A DNA stretch of 64,000 nucleotides from Bacteroidota bacterium (lineage in GTDB: Bacteria > Bacteroidota > Bacteroidia > Cytophagales > Cyclobacteriaceae), in NCBI GenBank assembly GCA_018266395.1, contig JAFEAM010000006.1, positions 74,532-138,531 on the forward strand, in the 5' to 3' direction. Under the pieces are notes generated by a model. The model worked only from the letters and a program-made list of their open reading frames with translations. It searched no databases and had not been told where the DNA came from. How positions within the stretch are numbered: the stretch's first letter is position 1; every line of letters begins with the position of its first letter. The position numbers and the translations under genes were made by a program. Positions 1 to 9,673 of the stretch are shown in pieces.

Positions 1-1
1 T

Positions 2-1815
2 GCGAGGGCGCGTTTTGCCATGAATAACAATCGTGGAGTTACATGGTGGTCTGATAATAAGGTTAAAATAATATTCTACACAGCCGGTTCCAACCTGTAT
101 GCACTGGATGCCATTACTGGAAAATTGGCTCAGGAATTTGGCGACCATGGAATCGTGGACCTGCACGAGGGACTTGGCCGTGATGTTCACGACCTTTATG
201 TGGCCTCGACTTCCCCGGGTATTATCTACCAAGACCTTTTCATCATTGGATCGCGTGTCTCAGAAGGAAGCGATGCGGCTCCCGGCCACATTCGTGCGTA
301 TGACGTACGCACGGGCAAACAACGATGGATTTTTCATACCATTCCTCAGCCGGGTGAATTCGGATTTGAAACGTGGGAAGACACCACCGCATATCGCCAT
401 GTGGGAGGCGCCAATTCATGGTCTGGTTTCAGCCTGGACGAGAAGAGAGGGATTCTTTTCGCACCTACAGGATCTGCTTCCTATGACTTTTATGGAGGGA
501 TGCGAAAGGCGACAATCTTTTTGCGAATTGCATTCTGGCTTTGGATGCAGCAACTGGAAAATACCGTTGGCATTACCAGACCATTCATCATGATGTTTGG
601 GACCGCGATTTACCTACTGCACCATCTCTTGTAACTGTATCTGTGAACGGAAAACAGGTGGATGCACTGGCCCAGGCTACAAAGCATGGATTCGTCTTCC
701 TGCTGGACCGGGAGACAGGCAAGCCGTTGTACCCGATCGAAGAGCAGCCTGCTCCTCAGCATACTGAACTCCAGGGAGAAAAGCTTTCCCTCACTCAGCC
801 TTTCCCCACTTTCCCCAAACCATTCATGCGTCAGACATTTGATGAGACCGATCTGAATGATCTCCTGCCTGACACATCATTTCAAGACATAAGAGAACGC
901 TATCATGGTTATGACAAGGGTCATCTCTTCACTCCACCTTCCCTGCGTGGAACCATCTTCTTTCCCGGACTGGACGGAGGGGCAGAGTGGGGAGGAACGG
1001 CCTTTGATCCTGAAAGTGGCAATCTGATTGTGAATGCCAATGAAATACCATGGGTAATGACCATGATTCAAACACCTGCAGGTGCTGCTCCCGGAGAGTC
1101 GTATTTGCAGGCCGGCGAACGCGTCTACCGGATGAAGTGCATGGCTTGTCATGGTCCGGACAGAAAAGGTGCAGAAAAATATCCATCGTTAGCAGGCTCA
1201 GGCCTGAAGTACAACGCCGAGTCTTTTGCGGAACTCATGCAGTCAGGACGAGGCATGATGCCGGCGTTCACCGACCTGAAGCCAGAGGAAGTCAATGCCC
1301 TTGCAGATTATGTTCTTGAAGGAGCTCGTTTCGCAGGGAAGAAATTTCCATGGTCGGCAGGCGGCAAAGATGCCTATAGGGACCTGCCTTACAGTAATAC
1401 CGGTTATCCCAAATTTCAAAGCAGGGAGGGACTGCCAGCCATTCGTCCGCCGTGGGGAACGCTAAATGCGATTAATCTTAATACGGGCGAAGTTGCTTGG
1501 AAGGTGACGCTAGGTCAACATCCTGCTCTTAAGCATGCGACTACGCCGACTGGCACTGAAAACTATGGCGGACCGGTCGTAACGAAATCAGGATTGGTTA
1601 TCATTGCCGCGACAATGGATCAAAAGATAAGGGCATTCAGCAAAAAGACGGGCGCCCTCTTATGGGAGGCTGATTTGCCGGCACCTGGATTTGCAACTCC
1701 CGCGGTATATGAGACAGGTGGTCGTGAATATGTTGTGATTGCATGTGGAGGGGGTAAGCTGGGAACCCGGTCTGGCGATGCTTATGTTGCCTTTGCCTTA
1801 CCCCGGAATATCTGA
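2..1815 (+). pseudogene. PQQ-dependent dehydrogenase with cytochrome c domain, 5'-truncated by the window and frameshifted
   Basis: This is a quinoprotein dehydrogenase of the glucose/alcohol dehydrogenase beta-propeller type, expected to oxidise a sugar or alcohol in the periplasm with PQQ and pass electrons to a haem c. The reading frame is already open at base 2, so the true start lies outside the window. Propeller repeats are visible (YALDAITGK, RAYDVRTGK, LALDAATGK), as is the DVWDRDLP motif. A class I cytochrome c domain is inserted at 1090-1330, with the haem motif CMACH at 1138-1152 and a likely distal Met in GMMPAF. The protein switches frame near 503-508: the first frame reads GGMRK and then becomes meaningless, while the frame one base back resumes with GDNLFAN. 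One base appears to be missing in the short A/G run there. This is either a real lesion or a sequencing indel. Family assignment is firm; substrate is unknown. Confidence 0.8.
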
Positions 1816-1824
1816 TTCAGTGAT

Positions 1825-1854
1825 TTTGGATTCGGACAGGGGGACGTAAATTTG
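1825..1854 (+). promoter_or_regulatory. Candidate Bacteroidota-type promoter for the GH127 gene
   Basis: TTTG at 1825-1828 is followed after 18 bases by TAAATTTG at 1847-1854, which fits the Bacteroidota sigma-A pattern TTTG / TAnnTTTG with slightly short spacing. The start codon lies 13 bases further on. It sits just after the stop of the dehydrogenase gene, suggesting that the following run of genes has its own promoter. Pattern match only. Confidence 0.45.
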
Positions 1855-1867
1855 AAGACTCACACTT

Positions 1868-3913
1868 ATGAAATACATACTGACCATTATTCTGGGTTTC
1901 ATCATACTGATCAGCTACGGCCAGGGCAATCCCACTGCAACTGTCATGCTGTCGCCAAGAAATGACCGGCTAAACAACTATTACCTGACGAACCAGGCTC
2001 CGCTGCAGGCACAACATCTGGTGAAGCTTCCCGTGGGTGCAGTAAAACCGGGAGGATGGCTGTTGAAGAACATTGAACTCCAGCGCGAAGGATTGGCGGG
2101 ACATTTGGGAGAGATCAGCGCCTGGCTGACGAAGAAAAACAACGCCTGGCTAAGCAAGGATGGCAAGGGGGAATGGGGCTGGGAAGAAATGCCCTACTGG
2201 CTAAAAGGATATGCCAACATTGGTTACATGCTCAATGACCAGAAGGTAATTGACGAGGCTATGGTCTGGATCAACGGTACACTTAACAGTCAGCGTGACA
2301 ATGGCGATTTTGGCCCTTTTGTGATCCGGAAGACAACCGGCAAACGGGACCTTTGGGCCCAGATGCTGATGCTGTTTGTATTGCAGTCTTATTACGAATA
2401 CAGTCATGACCAACGGGTAATCACCCACATGACCAAGTATTTCCAATGGCAGTTGAGTATACCAGAAAATGATTTTCTCACAGACTACTGGGAAAACAGC
2501 AGGGGTGGAGATAATCTATACAGCGTGTACTGGCTTTACAATATAACAAAGGATCGCTGGCTGCTGGATCTGGCTAACAAGATTCACCGCAACACAGCCA
2601 ACTGGAAACTCAAGGGTTGGTTGCCTAACTGGCACAATGTGAACATCGCCCAATGCTTCCGCGAGCCGGCTACCTATTATCAGCAGAGCGGAGATCCGAC
2701 GGATCTCCAGGCAAGCTACGACAATCAGAACTTCATCCGTGAAGTATTCGGACAAGTTCCCGGCGGGATGTTCGGCGGGGATGAGAATTGCAGGAAAGGT
2801 TATAACGATCCCAGACAGGCGATAGAAACCTGCGGAATGGTTGAACAAATGACCAGCGATGAGATCATGCTTCGGATTACCGGTCATGGATACTGGGCCG
2901 AGAATTGTGAAGATGTAGCCTTCAATACCTTTCCGGCAGCATTCATGCCCGACCAGCGATCACTGCGTTACCTCGTCGCACCCAACATGGTCACCAGCGA
3001 CAGCAAGAATCACAACCCCGGAATTGACAACCCAGGGCCCTACCTGATGATGAATCCATTCAGCAGCCGTTGCTGCCAGCACAACCATACAGGAGGGTGG
3101 GTGTATTACGCAGAGAATCTTTGGATGGCCACGCCCGACAACGGCGTTGCAGCCATTTTCTATTCAGACAGCGAAACCAAAGCCAAGGTTGGTGACGGAA
3201 CGGAAGTGATCATCAAGGAAGAGACTCATTATCCCTTTGATGAAAACATCCGCATGCGTTTGAAATTGTCCAAGCCAACCACGTTTCCACTCTATCTCAG
3301 GATACCGTCCTGGGCGGACCGCCCGGAAATAAAAGTGAACGACCAATCTCTTGCCTTTGAACCACAAGGCGGTGTATTTATCAAGATTGCCAATGAGTGG
3401 CATGAAGGCGATCGCATCGATGTGAAATTGCCGATGAAGGTCAAAGTCAGGACGTGGGACAAGAATAAGAACAGTGTAAGTATCAATTATGGCCCGCTTA
3501 CGTTTTCACTGAAGATTGACGAGAAATACATCAAGTTTGACAGCAAGGCAACAGCCCAGTATGATTCCAAGTGGCAGGAGAACACGGATCCGTCAAAATG
3601 GCCCAGCTATGAAATTCAACCCGGTTCTGCATGGAACTATGCCCTGGTTCAGGTTCCTGAATTCGACAAACAATTTACTGTGACAAAGAAGCCTTGGCCG
3701 GCAGATAACTATCCTTTTACTGTAGCGGCAGTTCCGTTGGAGATCAAGGCAAAGGCAAAGAAGGTGCCGGCGTGGACCATCGACCAATACGGTCTGTGCG
3801 GCGAACTTCCCAATAGCCCGGTCAATACACAGGAGGCAGAAGAAAGTGTGACCCTGGTGCCGATGGGAGCGGCCCGGCTCAGAATCTCTGCGTTTCCAGT
3901 AACCAACAAGTGA
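1868..3913 (+). CDS. GH127 family glycosidase (DUF1680, beta-L-arabinofuranosidase-like), exported
   Basis: This 681-residue protein has an N-terminal signal peptide (hydrophobic residues 4-17, likely cut after YGQG). It belongs to the GH127/GH146 clan, whose characterised members release beta-L-arabinofuranose with a zinc-bound cysteine nucleophile. The signature residues can be placed: E320 and C322 in an ETC motif and the C402-C403 pair in RCCQHN. Their spacing is close to that of Glu338, Cys340, Cys417 and Cys418 in the bifidobacterial enzyme HypBA1. The N-terminal two thirds are helical and Trp-rich, as expected for the (alpha/alpha)6 barrel; the C-terminal third is beta-rich and contains the usual SINYGPLTFSL stretch. 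It is the first gene of a tightly spaced + strand run and is followed after six bases by an arginase-family gene. The family includes proteins with other specificities, so the substrate is inferred only. Confidence 0.85.
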   Translation: MKYILTIILGFIILISYGQGNPTATVMLSPRNDRLNNYYLTNQAPLQAQHLVKLPVGAVKPGGWLLKNIELQREGLAGHLGEISAWLTKKNNAWLSKDGKGEWGWEEMPYWLKGYANIGYMLNDQKVIDEAMVWINGTLNSQRDNGDFGPFVIRKTTGKRDLWAQMLMLFVLQSYYEYSHDQRVITHMTKYFQWQLSIPENDFLTDYWENSRGGDNLYSVYWLYNITKDRWLLDLANKIHRNTANWKLKGWLPNWHNVNIAQCFREPATYYQQSGDPTDLQASYDNQNFIREVFGQVPGGMFGGDENCRKGYNDPRQAIETCGMVEQMTSDEIMLRITGHGYWAENCEDVAFNTFPAAFMPDQRSLRYLVAPNMVTSDSKNHNPGIDNPGPYLMMNPFSSRCCQHNHTGGWVYYAENLWMATPDNGVAAIFYSDSETKAKVGDGTEVIIKEETHYPFDENIRMRLKLSKPTTFPLYLRIPSWADRPEIKVNDQSLAFEPQGGVFIKIANEWHEGDRIDVKLPMKVKVRTWDKNKNSVSINYGPLTFSLKIDEKYIKFDSKATAQYDSKWQENTDPSKWPSYEIQPGSAWNYALVQVPEFDKQFTVTKKPWPADNYPFTVAAVPLEIKAKAKKVPAWTIDQYGLCGELPNSPVNTQEAEESVTLVPMGAARLRISAFPVTNK

Positions 3914-3919
3914 CCCGTC

Positions 3920-4717
3920 ATGGTGTCAGTGCTGGGGATTCCACTGGATGAAAATTCTTCCTTCCTGCGAGGACCCGCCGCCGCGCCGCAAAAAATAAGA
4001 GAAGCCTTTCATTCGCCTTCTTCCAACTATTACAGTGAATCGGGACTCCGGCTCAACGATTCTTCACTGTGGGCAGATAAAGGCGATTTGGAGTTCCTGA
4101 GAGGAGTTGAACCCTTTGAACACATTACTTCTTCTGTCAGGAAGTTGATTCCAACCGGGAATGACAAAGTATTTCTCCTCGGTGGCGATCACTCCATCAC
4201 TTACCCGGTTGTGCGGGCTGTCAGTGCAATCCATTCCGACTTGACCATTCTCCACATTGACGCACATTCAGACCTGTATCATGACTTCGAAGGAAACCCT
4301 CATTCACACGCCAGCCCCTTTGCCCGTATCATGGAGAACAATCTGGCAACACGCCTCATCCAGGTGGGTATCCGTACACTCAGCATGGAGCAAAGGGAGC
4401 AAATCAACCGCTTTGGGGTGGAAGTGATTGAGATGAAGGACTGGGATGATTCCTTCACATTTGAACTTTCCGGTCCCGTTTATTTATCATTGGATCTTGA
4501 CGCGATTGACCCTGCCTATGCCCCTGGTGTTTCACATCATGAACCAGGAGGATTCTCGACACGTCAGATCCTGAGAATCCTTCAGCGATTGGATGGAAAT
4601 TTTATAGGGGCTGATCTGGTGGAATTCAATCCGGTCAGGGATTCATCAGGCATTACGGGCATGCTTACCGGTAAGCTTTTTAAGGAAATGCTGGAACTGC
4701 TCCTCAGGTCCAGATGA
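3920..4717 (+). CDS. Arginase/agmatinase/formimidoylglutamase family hydrolase
   Basis: This 265-residue cytosolic enzyme belongs to the ureohydrolase family, which hydrolyses guanidino or formimino groups (arginine, agmatine, formimidoylglutamate) with a binuclear manganese centre. The metal-binding motifs are all present: GGDHS near residue 90, DAHSDLYHD near 114-122 and SLDLDAIDP near 193-201. A typical substrate-loop segment, YAPGVSHHEPGG, follows. The length is slightly shorter than the usual 300 or so because the N-terminus is short. Its stop overlaps the start of the next gene (ATGA at 4714-4717), so it is probably translationally coupled to a D-aminoacylase paralogue; together they suggest catabolism of modified amino acids. 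The sequence does not separate arginase from agmatinase or a related activity. Confidence 0.8.
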   Translation: MVSVLGIPLDENSSFLRGPAAAPQKIREAFHSPSSNYYSESGLRLNDSSLWADKGDLEFLRGVEPFEHITSSVRKLIPTGNDKVFLLGGDHSITYPVVRAVSAIHSDLTILHIDAHSDLYHDFEGNPHSHASPFARIMENNLATRLIQVGIRTLSMEQREQINRFGVEVIEMKDWDDSFTFELSGPVYLSLDLDAIDPAYAPGVSHHEPGGFSTRQILRILQRLDGNFIGADLVEFNPVRDSSGITGMLTGKLFKEMLELLLRSR

Positions 4718-6342
4718 AACAAATTGCCTACACCTGGTTTCTTCTGGTTCTTGGGTGTCAGTTCTTGCATGCCCAGCAGATGTATGATCTGATTTTGCGG
4801 CATGGAACCATCTATGATGGATCAGGGGATGATCCTTATGTCGCGGATCTGGCAGTCAACCGTGACACCATTGCATTCATCGGAGATTTGAGCAACGCCA
4901 GGGGAAAACAGGAGATTGATGTTAACGGTCTGGCGGTTGCCCCAGGGTTTATTAACATGTTGAGTTGGGCAGATGGCACCCTGCTTCAGGACGGAACTGC
5001 CATGAGCGACCTTTTGCAAGGAGTAACACTTGAAGTTTTTGGTGAAGGCATCAGTGCGGGTCCGCGTCGTCCTTCCGGAAGTCAACAGCGATGGACCACC
5101 CTGGGCGGCTATTTCACTTATCTTGAAAAAAGGGGAGTCAGCCCCAATTTTGCCTCCTTTGTTGGAGCCACTACCATCCGGTCTTATGTGATCGGTTTGA
5201 ACAATCGCAAGCCAAACGAAAAGGAATGGCAGGAAATGCGGGTACTGGTGAAGCAAGCCATGGAAGAAGGCGCATTGGGTATCGGCTCCTCGCTGATCTA
5301 TGCTCCTGCGACTTTTGCGACTACAGAAGAACTCATTGAATTATGCAAAGTAGCCGGAACCTACGGAGGACACTACATCACCCACATGAGGAGTGAGAGC
5401 GATGGAATTGTGCAAGCACTCAATGAAACCTTCAGAATTTCCATGGAGGCCCGGGTGCCGGCAGAGATTTACCATTTGAAAATCACGCAACGTCGGAATT
5501 GGTCAAAGATTGATACCGTGCTGCAGAAGATCGATAGCGCGAGAAGGGCGGGCCTCCGCATCACCGCAAACATGTATCCTTATGAGGCGAGTGCAACCGG
5601 TTTGAAAGAGCGTGTGCCAATTTGGGCACAGGAAGGAGGGGCTGTACAATTGAAATCACGGATTCGCAACCCCGAGACGCGCAGGAAGATTCTGTATGAC
5701 ATGGCGAATGGGATTCCTACCCGCAACTCGGATCCAAAAGATGTCATGCTGTTGGGTTTTCGCAAAGATTCACTGAACCGGTTATACAAAGGAAGACGAC
5801 TGGACGAGATTGCCCGCATGCATGGTAAAGATGCAGACGAAACTGTTCTCGATTTGCTCAGTGTGGACGGGACAGCAATAGGAGCGGTCTACTTCGTTAT
5901 CTCTCCTGCAAATATGTATCGTATGCTTGCACAGCCCTATGTGAGTATAGGATCGGATGCCGGTGCGCTGGCCCTCACAAGGAATTTCACAGCATCGGCA
6001 ACTCATCCACGGGCATACGGCACCTTTGCACGGGTACTGGGCCCTTGTGTGAGGGACGAGAAGCTATTCTCACTGCAGGAGGCGGTACGCAAAATGACAT
6101 CGCTGCCTGCATCAAATCTGGGGCTTCACCGTCGCGGCAGTATCAGACGGGGATTCGTCGCAGACCTTGCGATATTTGATCCAGCCAAAGTGCAGGATCA
6201 TGCAACCTATTCGCAGCCTCATCAGTATGCGACAGGGATGAGGTATGTGTTTGTTAATGGAACCATGGTTGTAAAGGAAGGTAATCATACGGGTGCAAAG
6301 CCTGGCCGATGTGTGAGAGGGCCCGGCTTCAGCGGCAAGTAA
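4714..6342 (+). CDS. D-aminoacylase-family amidohydrolase, exported, with atypical metal site
   Basis: This 542-residue protein has a signal peptide (cut after QFLHAQ) and the amidohydrolase fold of N-acyl-D-amino-acid deacylases, which remove acyl groups from D-amino acids. Recognisable elements are the N-terminal sandwich (LILRHGTIYDGSG), THMRSES, EIYHLK and SIGSDAGAL, corresponding to the His, His and Asp metal-site residues. The HxH at the end of strand 1 is missing: where family members read like GFIDVHTH, this one reads GFINMLSW, with L83 and W85 at the His positions. The bridging Cys of the GNCG motif is Gly in GEG (112). The end of the protein (YATGMRYVFVNGTMV, then an HTGAKPGR-type tail) is typical. 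It is coupled to the upstream arginase-family gene and has a paralogue two genes downstream. It may be a deacylase or dipeptidase with an altered metal site. Confidence 0.75.
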   Translation: MKQIAYTWFLLVLGCQFLHAQQMYDLILRHGTIYDGSGDDPYVADLAVNRDTIAFIGDLSNARGKQEIDVNGLAVAPGFINMLSWADGTLLQDGTAMSDLLQGVTLEVFGEGISAGPRRPSGSQQRWTTLGGYFTYLEKRGVSPNFASFVGATTIRSYVIGLNNRKPNEKEWQEMRVLVKQAMEEGALGIGSSLIYAPATFATTEELIELCKVAGTYGGHYITHMRSESDGIVQALNETFRISMEARVPAEIYHLKITQRRNWSKIDTVLQKIDSARRAGLRITANMYPYEASATGLKERVPIWAQEGGAVQLKSRIRNPETRRKILYDMANGIPTRNSDPKDVMLLGFRKDSLNRLYKGRRLDEIARMHGKDADETVLDLLSVDGTAIGAVYFVISPANMYRMLAQPYVSIGSDAGALALTRNFTASATHPRAYGTFARVLGPCVRDEKLFSLQEAVRKMTSLPASNLGLHRRGSIRRGFVADLAIFDPAKVQDHATYSQPHQYATGMRYVFVNGTMVVKEGNHTGAKPGRCVRGPGFSGK

Positions 6343-6371
6343 TCGGTCACGGCTATCGTGAGCTTTTGTAT

Positions 6372-7100
6372 ATGAAAGACAGGTTTTCAGAGCATTCACA
6401 GAACTATGCCACCTTCCGGCCATTGTATCCTCCGGAGTTATTTGATCATATCTTCAGGCACGTGAATAGGTTTGACCTGTCCTGGGACGCAGGGACGGGA
6501 AATGGACAGGCTGCCAGGGTGTTGGCAGGAGCCTTCAAGAAGGTAGTGGCGACAGACATCAGTGCAAAACAGATAGAATTTGCGGAAAGGTTGCATAATA
6601 TTGAATACGCCATTGCAGGTGAAAACTCAGGACTGCCGGATCATACTGTCAACCTGATAACCGTGGCGCAAGCCATTCATTGGTTCGATCGTGATAAGTT
6701 TTACAAAGAAGTAAGTCGGGCAGGGGCTCCAGGTGCCTTGCTGGCGGTTTGGGGCTATGGTCTCGTCAGTTTTAACAAAGCAATTGATCCGATGGTATCT
6801 CATTTCTACAGGAATGTCATAGGCCCCTACTGGGATAAGGAGCGAAAACATATTGATGACAAATTCCAAAATATTGGTTTCCCTTATAAGGAAATAACCT
6901 CACCACATTTTGAAATAAAAGTCAGCTGGAACTTCGATGAGTTCCAGGGTTATCTGGGTACGTGGTCCGCCGTCAGGAATTATATCAGGGAACGGGGTCA
7001 TGATCCGGTTCCTGAGCTGATCAGGGAAGTCAAGCCGTTGTGGACGCAATCTGAGGAGGGGAGATTTGAAATATTCCTGAGGATGGGAAAGGTAAGCTGA
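6372..7100 (+). CDS. Class I SAM-dependent methyltransferase
   Basis: This 242-residue cytosolic protein has the methyltransferase type 11 fold. The S-adenosylmethionine-binding motif I is DAGTGNGQA near residue 39, the acidic residue ending strand 2 is in ATDIS, and post-motif segments follow (AQAIHWFD, then PGALLAVWGYG). The start with MKDRFSEHSQNY is preferred to an upstream in-frame start at 6309, because family members begin with this RFS-x-YAxFRPxYP segment and the earlier start lies inside the upstream gene. It sits between the two D-aminoacylase paralogues in the same direction, 29 bases after the first. Relatives resemble trans-aconitate- or ubiquinone-type methyltransferases, but the substrate cannot be read from the sequence. 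Confidence 0.8.
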   Translation: MKDRFSEHSQNYATFRPLYPPELFDHIFRHVNRFDLSWDAGTGNGQAARVLAGAFKKVVATDISAKQIEFAERLHNIEYAIAGENSGLPDHTVNLITVAQAIHWFDRDKFYKEVSRAGAPGALLAVWGYGLVSFNKAIDPMVSHFYRNVIGPYWDKERKHIDDKFQNIGFPYKEITSPHFEIKVSWNFDEFQGYLGTWSAVRNYIRERGHDPVPELIREVKPLWTQSEEGRFEIFLRMGKVS

Positions 7101-7166
7101 CGCGTATCCAAAATAGCTTGCCGCACCCCGAATTTTGATTTACTTTCAGAAGATCAATTCCAACCT

Positions 7167-8846
7167 ATGAGACTATTCCTGTTCCTTGCGGCAGGTCTTG
7201 CATTTGCTGCCTGCAAAAATCAATCTTACGACACCATCGTCAAAGGCGGAATCGTCTACGATGGTAACGGCCAACCTGGCATTCAAGCCGATATTGGCAT
7301 TATTGCAGATACCATTGCGGCTATTGGAGATTTGTCCAAAGCAAACGCCAAGTCAGTAGTTGATGCAAAGGGTCTGGCAGTAGCTCCTGGTTTTGTGAAT
7401 ATGATGAGCCATGCAGAGGTGAGCCTGATTATGGATGGCCGCTCGCAGGCCGATATCCGGCAGGGCGTCACTCTTGAGGTACTCGGTGAGGGCTCCATGG
7501 GCCCCATGAGCGAACAAATGAAGAAGGAGGCCAGGGGTGACATGGACCGTAACCCTGACTTTAAGTTTGAAATTGACTGGACAACGCTGGGTGAATATCT
7601 CGAATACCTTCAGCGAAGGGGTGTGACGCCCAACGTGGCCTCATTTGTAGGATTAAACACTATCCGTGTGCACGAACTCGCCTATGCCAACCGGCCACCG
7701 ACTCCGGAAGAAATGGAAAGAATGAAAGCACTGGTGAAGACGGCCATGGAGGAGGGAGCTATGGGAACCACAACTGCATTGATATATGCTCCAGCCAACT
7801 ATGCCACCACAGAGGAACTTGTCGAATTGACAAAGGTTGCGTCACCCTATGGTGGCATGTACATCAGCCACATGCGGAGTGAAGGCAACAATATTTTCGC
7901 TGCTGTTGATGAATCCATTCGCATCGGAAGGGAAGCCGGCGTTCCGGTCGAGATCTACCATCTGAAGATTGGCGGTAAAGACAACTGGTGGAAACTGGAT
8001 TCTGTCATTGCAAGAATTGCCAAAGCAAATCAGCCAGGTGTAAGGGTTACGGCAGATATGTACACCTACACTGCAGGTGCCACGGGACTGGATGCCAGCA
8101 TGCCGCCGTGGGTTCAGGAAGGAGGAATTAGTGGATGGACCACCCGCCTGAAAGATCCGGCTATCCGGAAGAAAGTACTGAAAGAGATGACCACCAAGAC
8201 GGACAAGTGGGAGAATCTTTTCCTTGGGGCAGGACCAGAAAACATGATACTGCTGGGATTCACCAGGGAGTCCATGAAGAAGTATGTCGGCAAGACCCTG
8301 GCTGAAGTGGCAAAGATGTACGGTAAGTCTCCTGCAGAGACAGCTATGGATCTCGTAATTGACGACAGTACCCGTGTGGAAACAGCTTACTTTTTGATGA
8401 CGGAGGACAATATCAAAAGACAGATTGCCCTGCCCTATGTCAGCTTTGGCTCCGATGCAGGTTCTCCGTCGGCTGAAGGTGTATTTCTGAAATACAAAGA
8501 ACACCCGCGCGCTTATGGAAACTTCTCCCGGCTCCTGGCAAAATATGTGCGGGAGGAGAAAGTGATTCCCCTTGAAGAGGCAATCAGAAGGTTGACCTCA
8601 TTGCCTGTTGATAATCTGAAGGTGAAGAAGCGTGGACGCCTCATCATCGGTAATTACGCAGATGTGGTTGTATTTGATCCCGCCAAGGTACAGGATCATT
8701 CAACATTTGAGGACCCACATCAGTACAGCACCGGAATGGTTCACATCTGGGTGAATGGAACACAGGTTTTGAAAGAAGGTGAACATACAGGTGCAAAGCC
8801 GGGGAGAATTGTAAGAGGTCCTGGTTGGACCGGGTGGAAGAAATAG
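7167..8846 (+). CDS. D-aminoacylase-family amidohydrolase, probable lipoprotein
   Basis: This 559-residue protein is a paralogue of the one at 4714-6342 and is clearly alignable with it end to end (GFVNMMSHAE, GVTLEVLGEG, SHMRSEG, EIYHLKIGG, SFGSDAG). The N-terminus has a short hydrophobic segment ending in FAAC at residues 13-16, a plausible lipobox, so it is probably anchored in the envelope. At the metal-binding HxH position it has M80 and H82, so it keeps the second His that its paralogue has lost. The Cys of GNCG is again replaced by GEG. The protein carries the usual C-terminal GRLIIGNYADVVVFDP and HTGAKPGR segments. The family removes acyl groups from D-amino acids or cleaves related dipeptides; the exact activity is uncertain because of the changed metal ligands. 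Confidence 0.78.
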   Translation: MRLFLFLAAGLAFAACKNQSYDTIVKGGIVYDGNGQPGIQADIGIIADTIAAIGDLSKANAKSVVDAKGLAVAPGFVNMMSHAEVSLIMDGRSQADIRQGVTLEVLGEGSMGPMSEQMKKEARGDMDRNPDFKFEIDWTTLGEYLEYLQRRGVTPNVASFVGLNTIRVHELAYANRPPTPEEMERMKALVKTAMEEGAMGTTTALIYAPANYATTEELVELTKVASPYGGMYISHMRSEGNNIFAAVDESIRIGREAGVPVEIYHLKIGGKDNWWKLDSVIARIAKANQPGVRVTADMYTYTAGATGLDASMPPWVQEGGISGWTTRLKDPAIRKKVLKEMTTKTDKWENLFLGAGPENMILLGFTRESMKKYVGKTLAEVAKMYGKSPAETAMDLVIDDSTRVETAYFLMTEDNIKRQIALPYVSFGSDAGSPSAEGVFLKYKEHPRAYGNFSRLLAKYVREEKVIPLEEAIRRLTSLPVDNLKVKKRGRLIIGNYADVVVFDPAKVQDHSTFEDPHQYSTGMVHIWVNGTQVLKEGEHTGAKPGRIVRGPGWTGWKK

Positions 8847-8874
8847 AAATGAATAACAAGCTTTATCAAGGATT

Positions 8875-9657
8875 ATGAAAAAGTTGCCTGCAATTCTGCT
8901 CCTGTCATGGATGATTATTCCTTTAAAGGCCCAGAACCTGGATTTATATACCAAGTCGGTTTTCAAAGCCCAGGATGGTACAGAGATGCCCTATCGTATG
9001 CTTCTTCCTGCCGGCTATGATAAGTCCAGGAAATATCCATTGGTGCTATTTCTTCATGGAGCCGGAGAAAGGGGAAATGATAATGAAAAGCAACTTGTTC
9101 ACGGTTCGAAATTGTTTGTCGCCGACGAAAACAGGAAACGATACCCGGCCATTGTGGTATTTCCCCAGTGCCCTGAGAATGGCTTCTGGAGTTCTGTCCA
9201 GATCGAACGGACGAAGCAGCCGATAGAATTCCGATTCGACTATTCACAGAAGGAAACTTCATCAATGACAGCCGTTGTGGAGCTCCTGGGAAAATTAATG
9301 AGAGATGAGTCAGTGGATAGCAGACGCGTTTACGTCACAGGGCTATCCATGGGAGGAATGGGCACATTTGAAATGGTGTATCGTCATCCTGAGTTCTTTG
9401 CTGCGGCCATGCCGATCTGTGGCGGCGGTGATGTGGGGAGCTATGACACGCGGGTGAAAAAGATTCCGTTCTGGGTATTTCACGGCGATGCCGATCCGGT
9501 GGTGAACGTAAAACTATCACGCGACATGGTGGCCAAACTAAAGGAGATCAAAACAAGAGTGAAATATTCAGAATATCCGGGAGCCCTTCATAACAGCTGG
9601 GATAATGCCTTCGCGGAAAAAGAATTTTTGAGTTGGATGTTCAGGCAAAGGAAGTAG
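8875..9657 (+). CDS. Exported alpha/beta hydrolase (phospholipase/carboxylesterase or PHB-depolymerase-like)
   Basis: This 260-residue protein has a signal peptide (MKKLPAILLLSW, ending PLKAQ). It has the compact alpha/beta hydrolase layout seen in exported esterases of Bacteroidota that are distant relatives of feruloyl esterases and PHB depolymerases. The oxyanion region LFLHGAGERG lies near residue 57, the nucleophile elbow is GLSMGG near 159-164, the acid is in HGDADPVV and the catalytic His is in GALHNSW. It is the last gene of the + strand run that starts at 1868, and ends only 16 bases from the convergent hydrolase gene. The natural substrate is unknown; its neighbours suggest breakdown of plant-type or acylated compounds. 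Confidence 0.75.
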   Translation: MKKLPAILLLSWMIIPLKAQNLDLYTKSVFKAQDGTEMPYRMLLPAGYDKSRKYPLVLFLHGAGERGNDNEKQLVHGSKLFVADENRKRYPAIVVFPQCPENGFWSSVQIERTKQPIEFRFDYSQKETSSMTAVVELLGKLMRDESVDSRRVYVTGLSMGGMGTFEMVYRHPEFFAAAMPICGGGDVGSYDTRVKKIPFWVFHGDADPVVNVKLSRDMVAKLKEIKTRVKYSEYPGALHNSWDNAFAEKEFLSWMFRQRK

Positions 9658-9673
9658 CACTGGCAACAGAATT

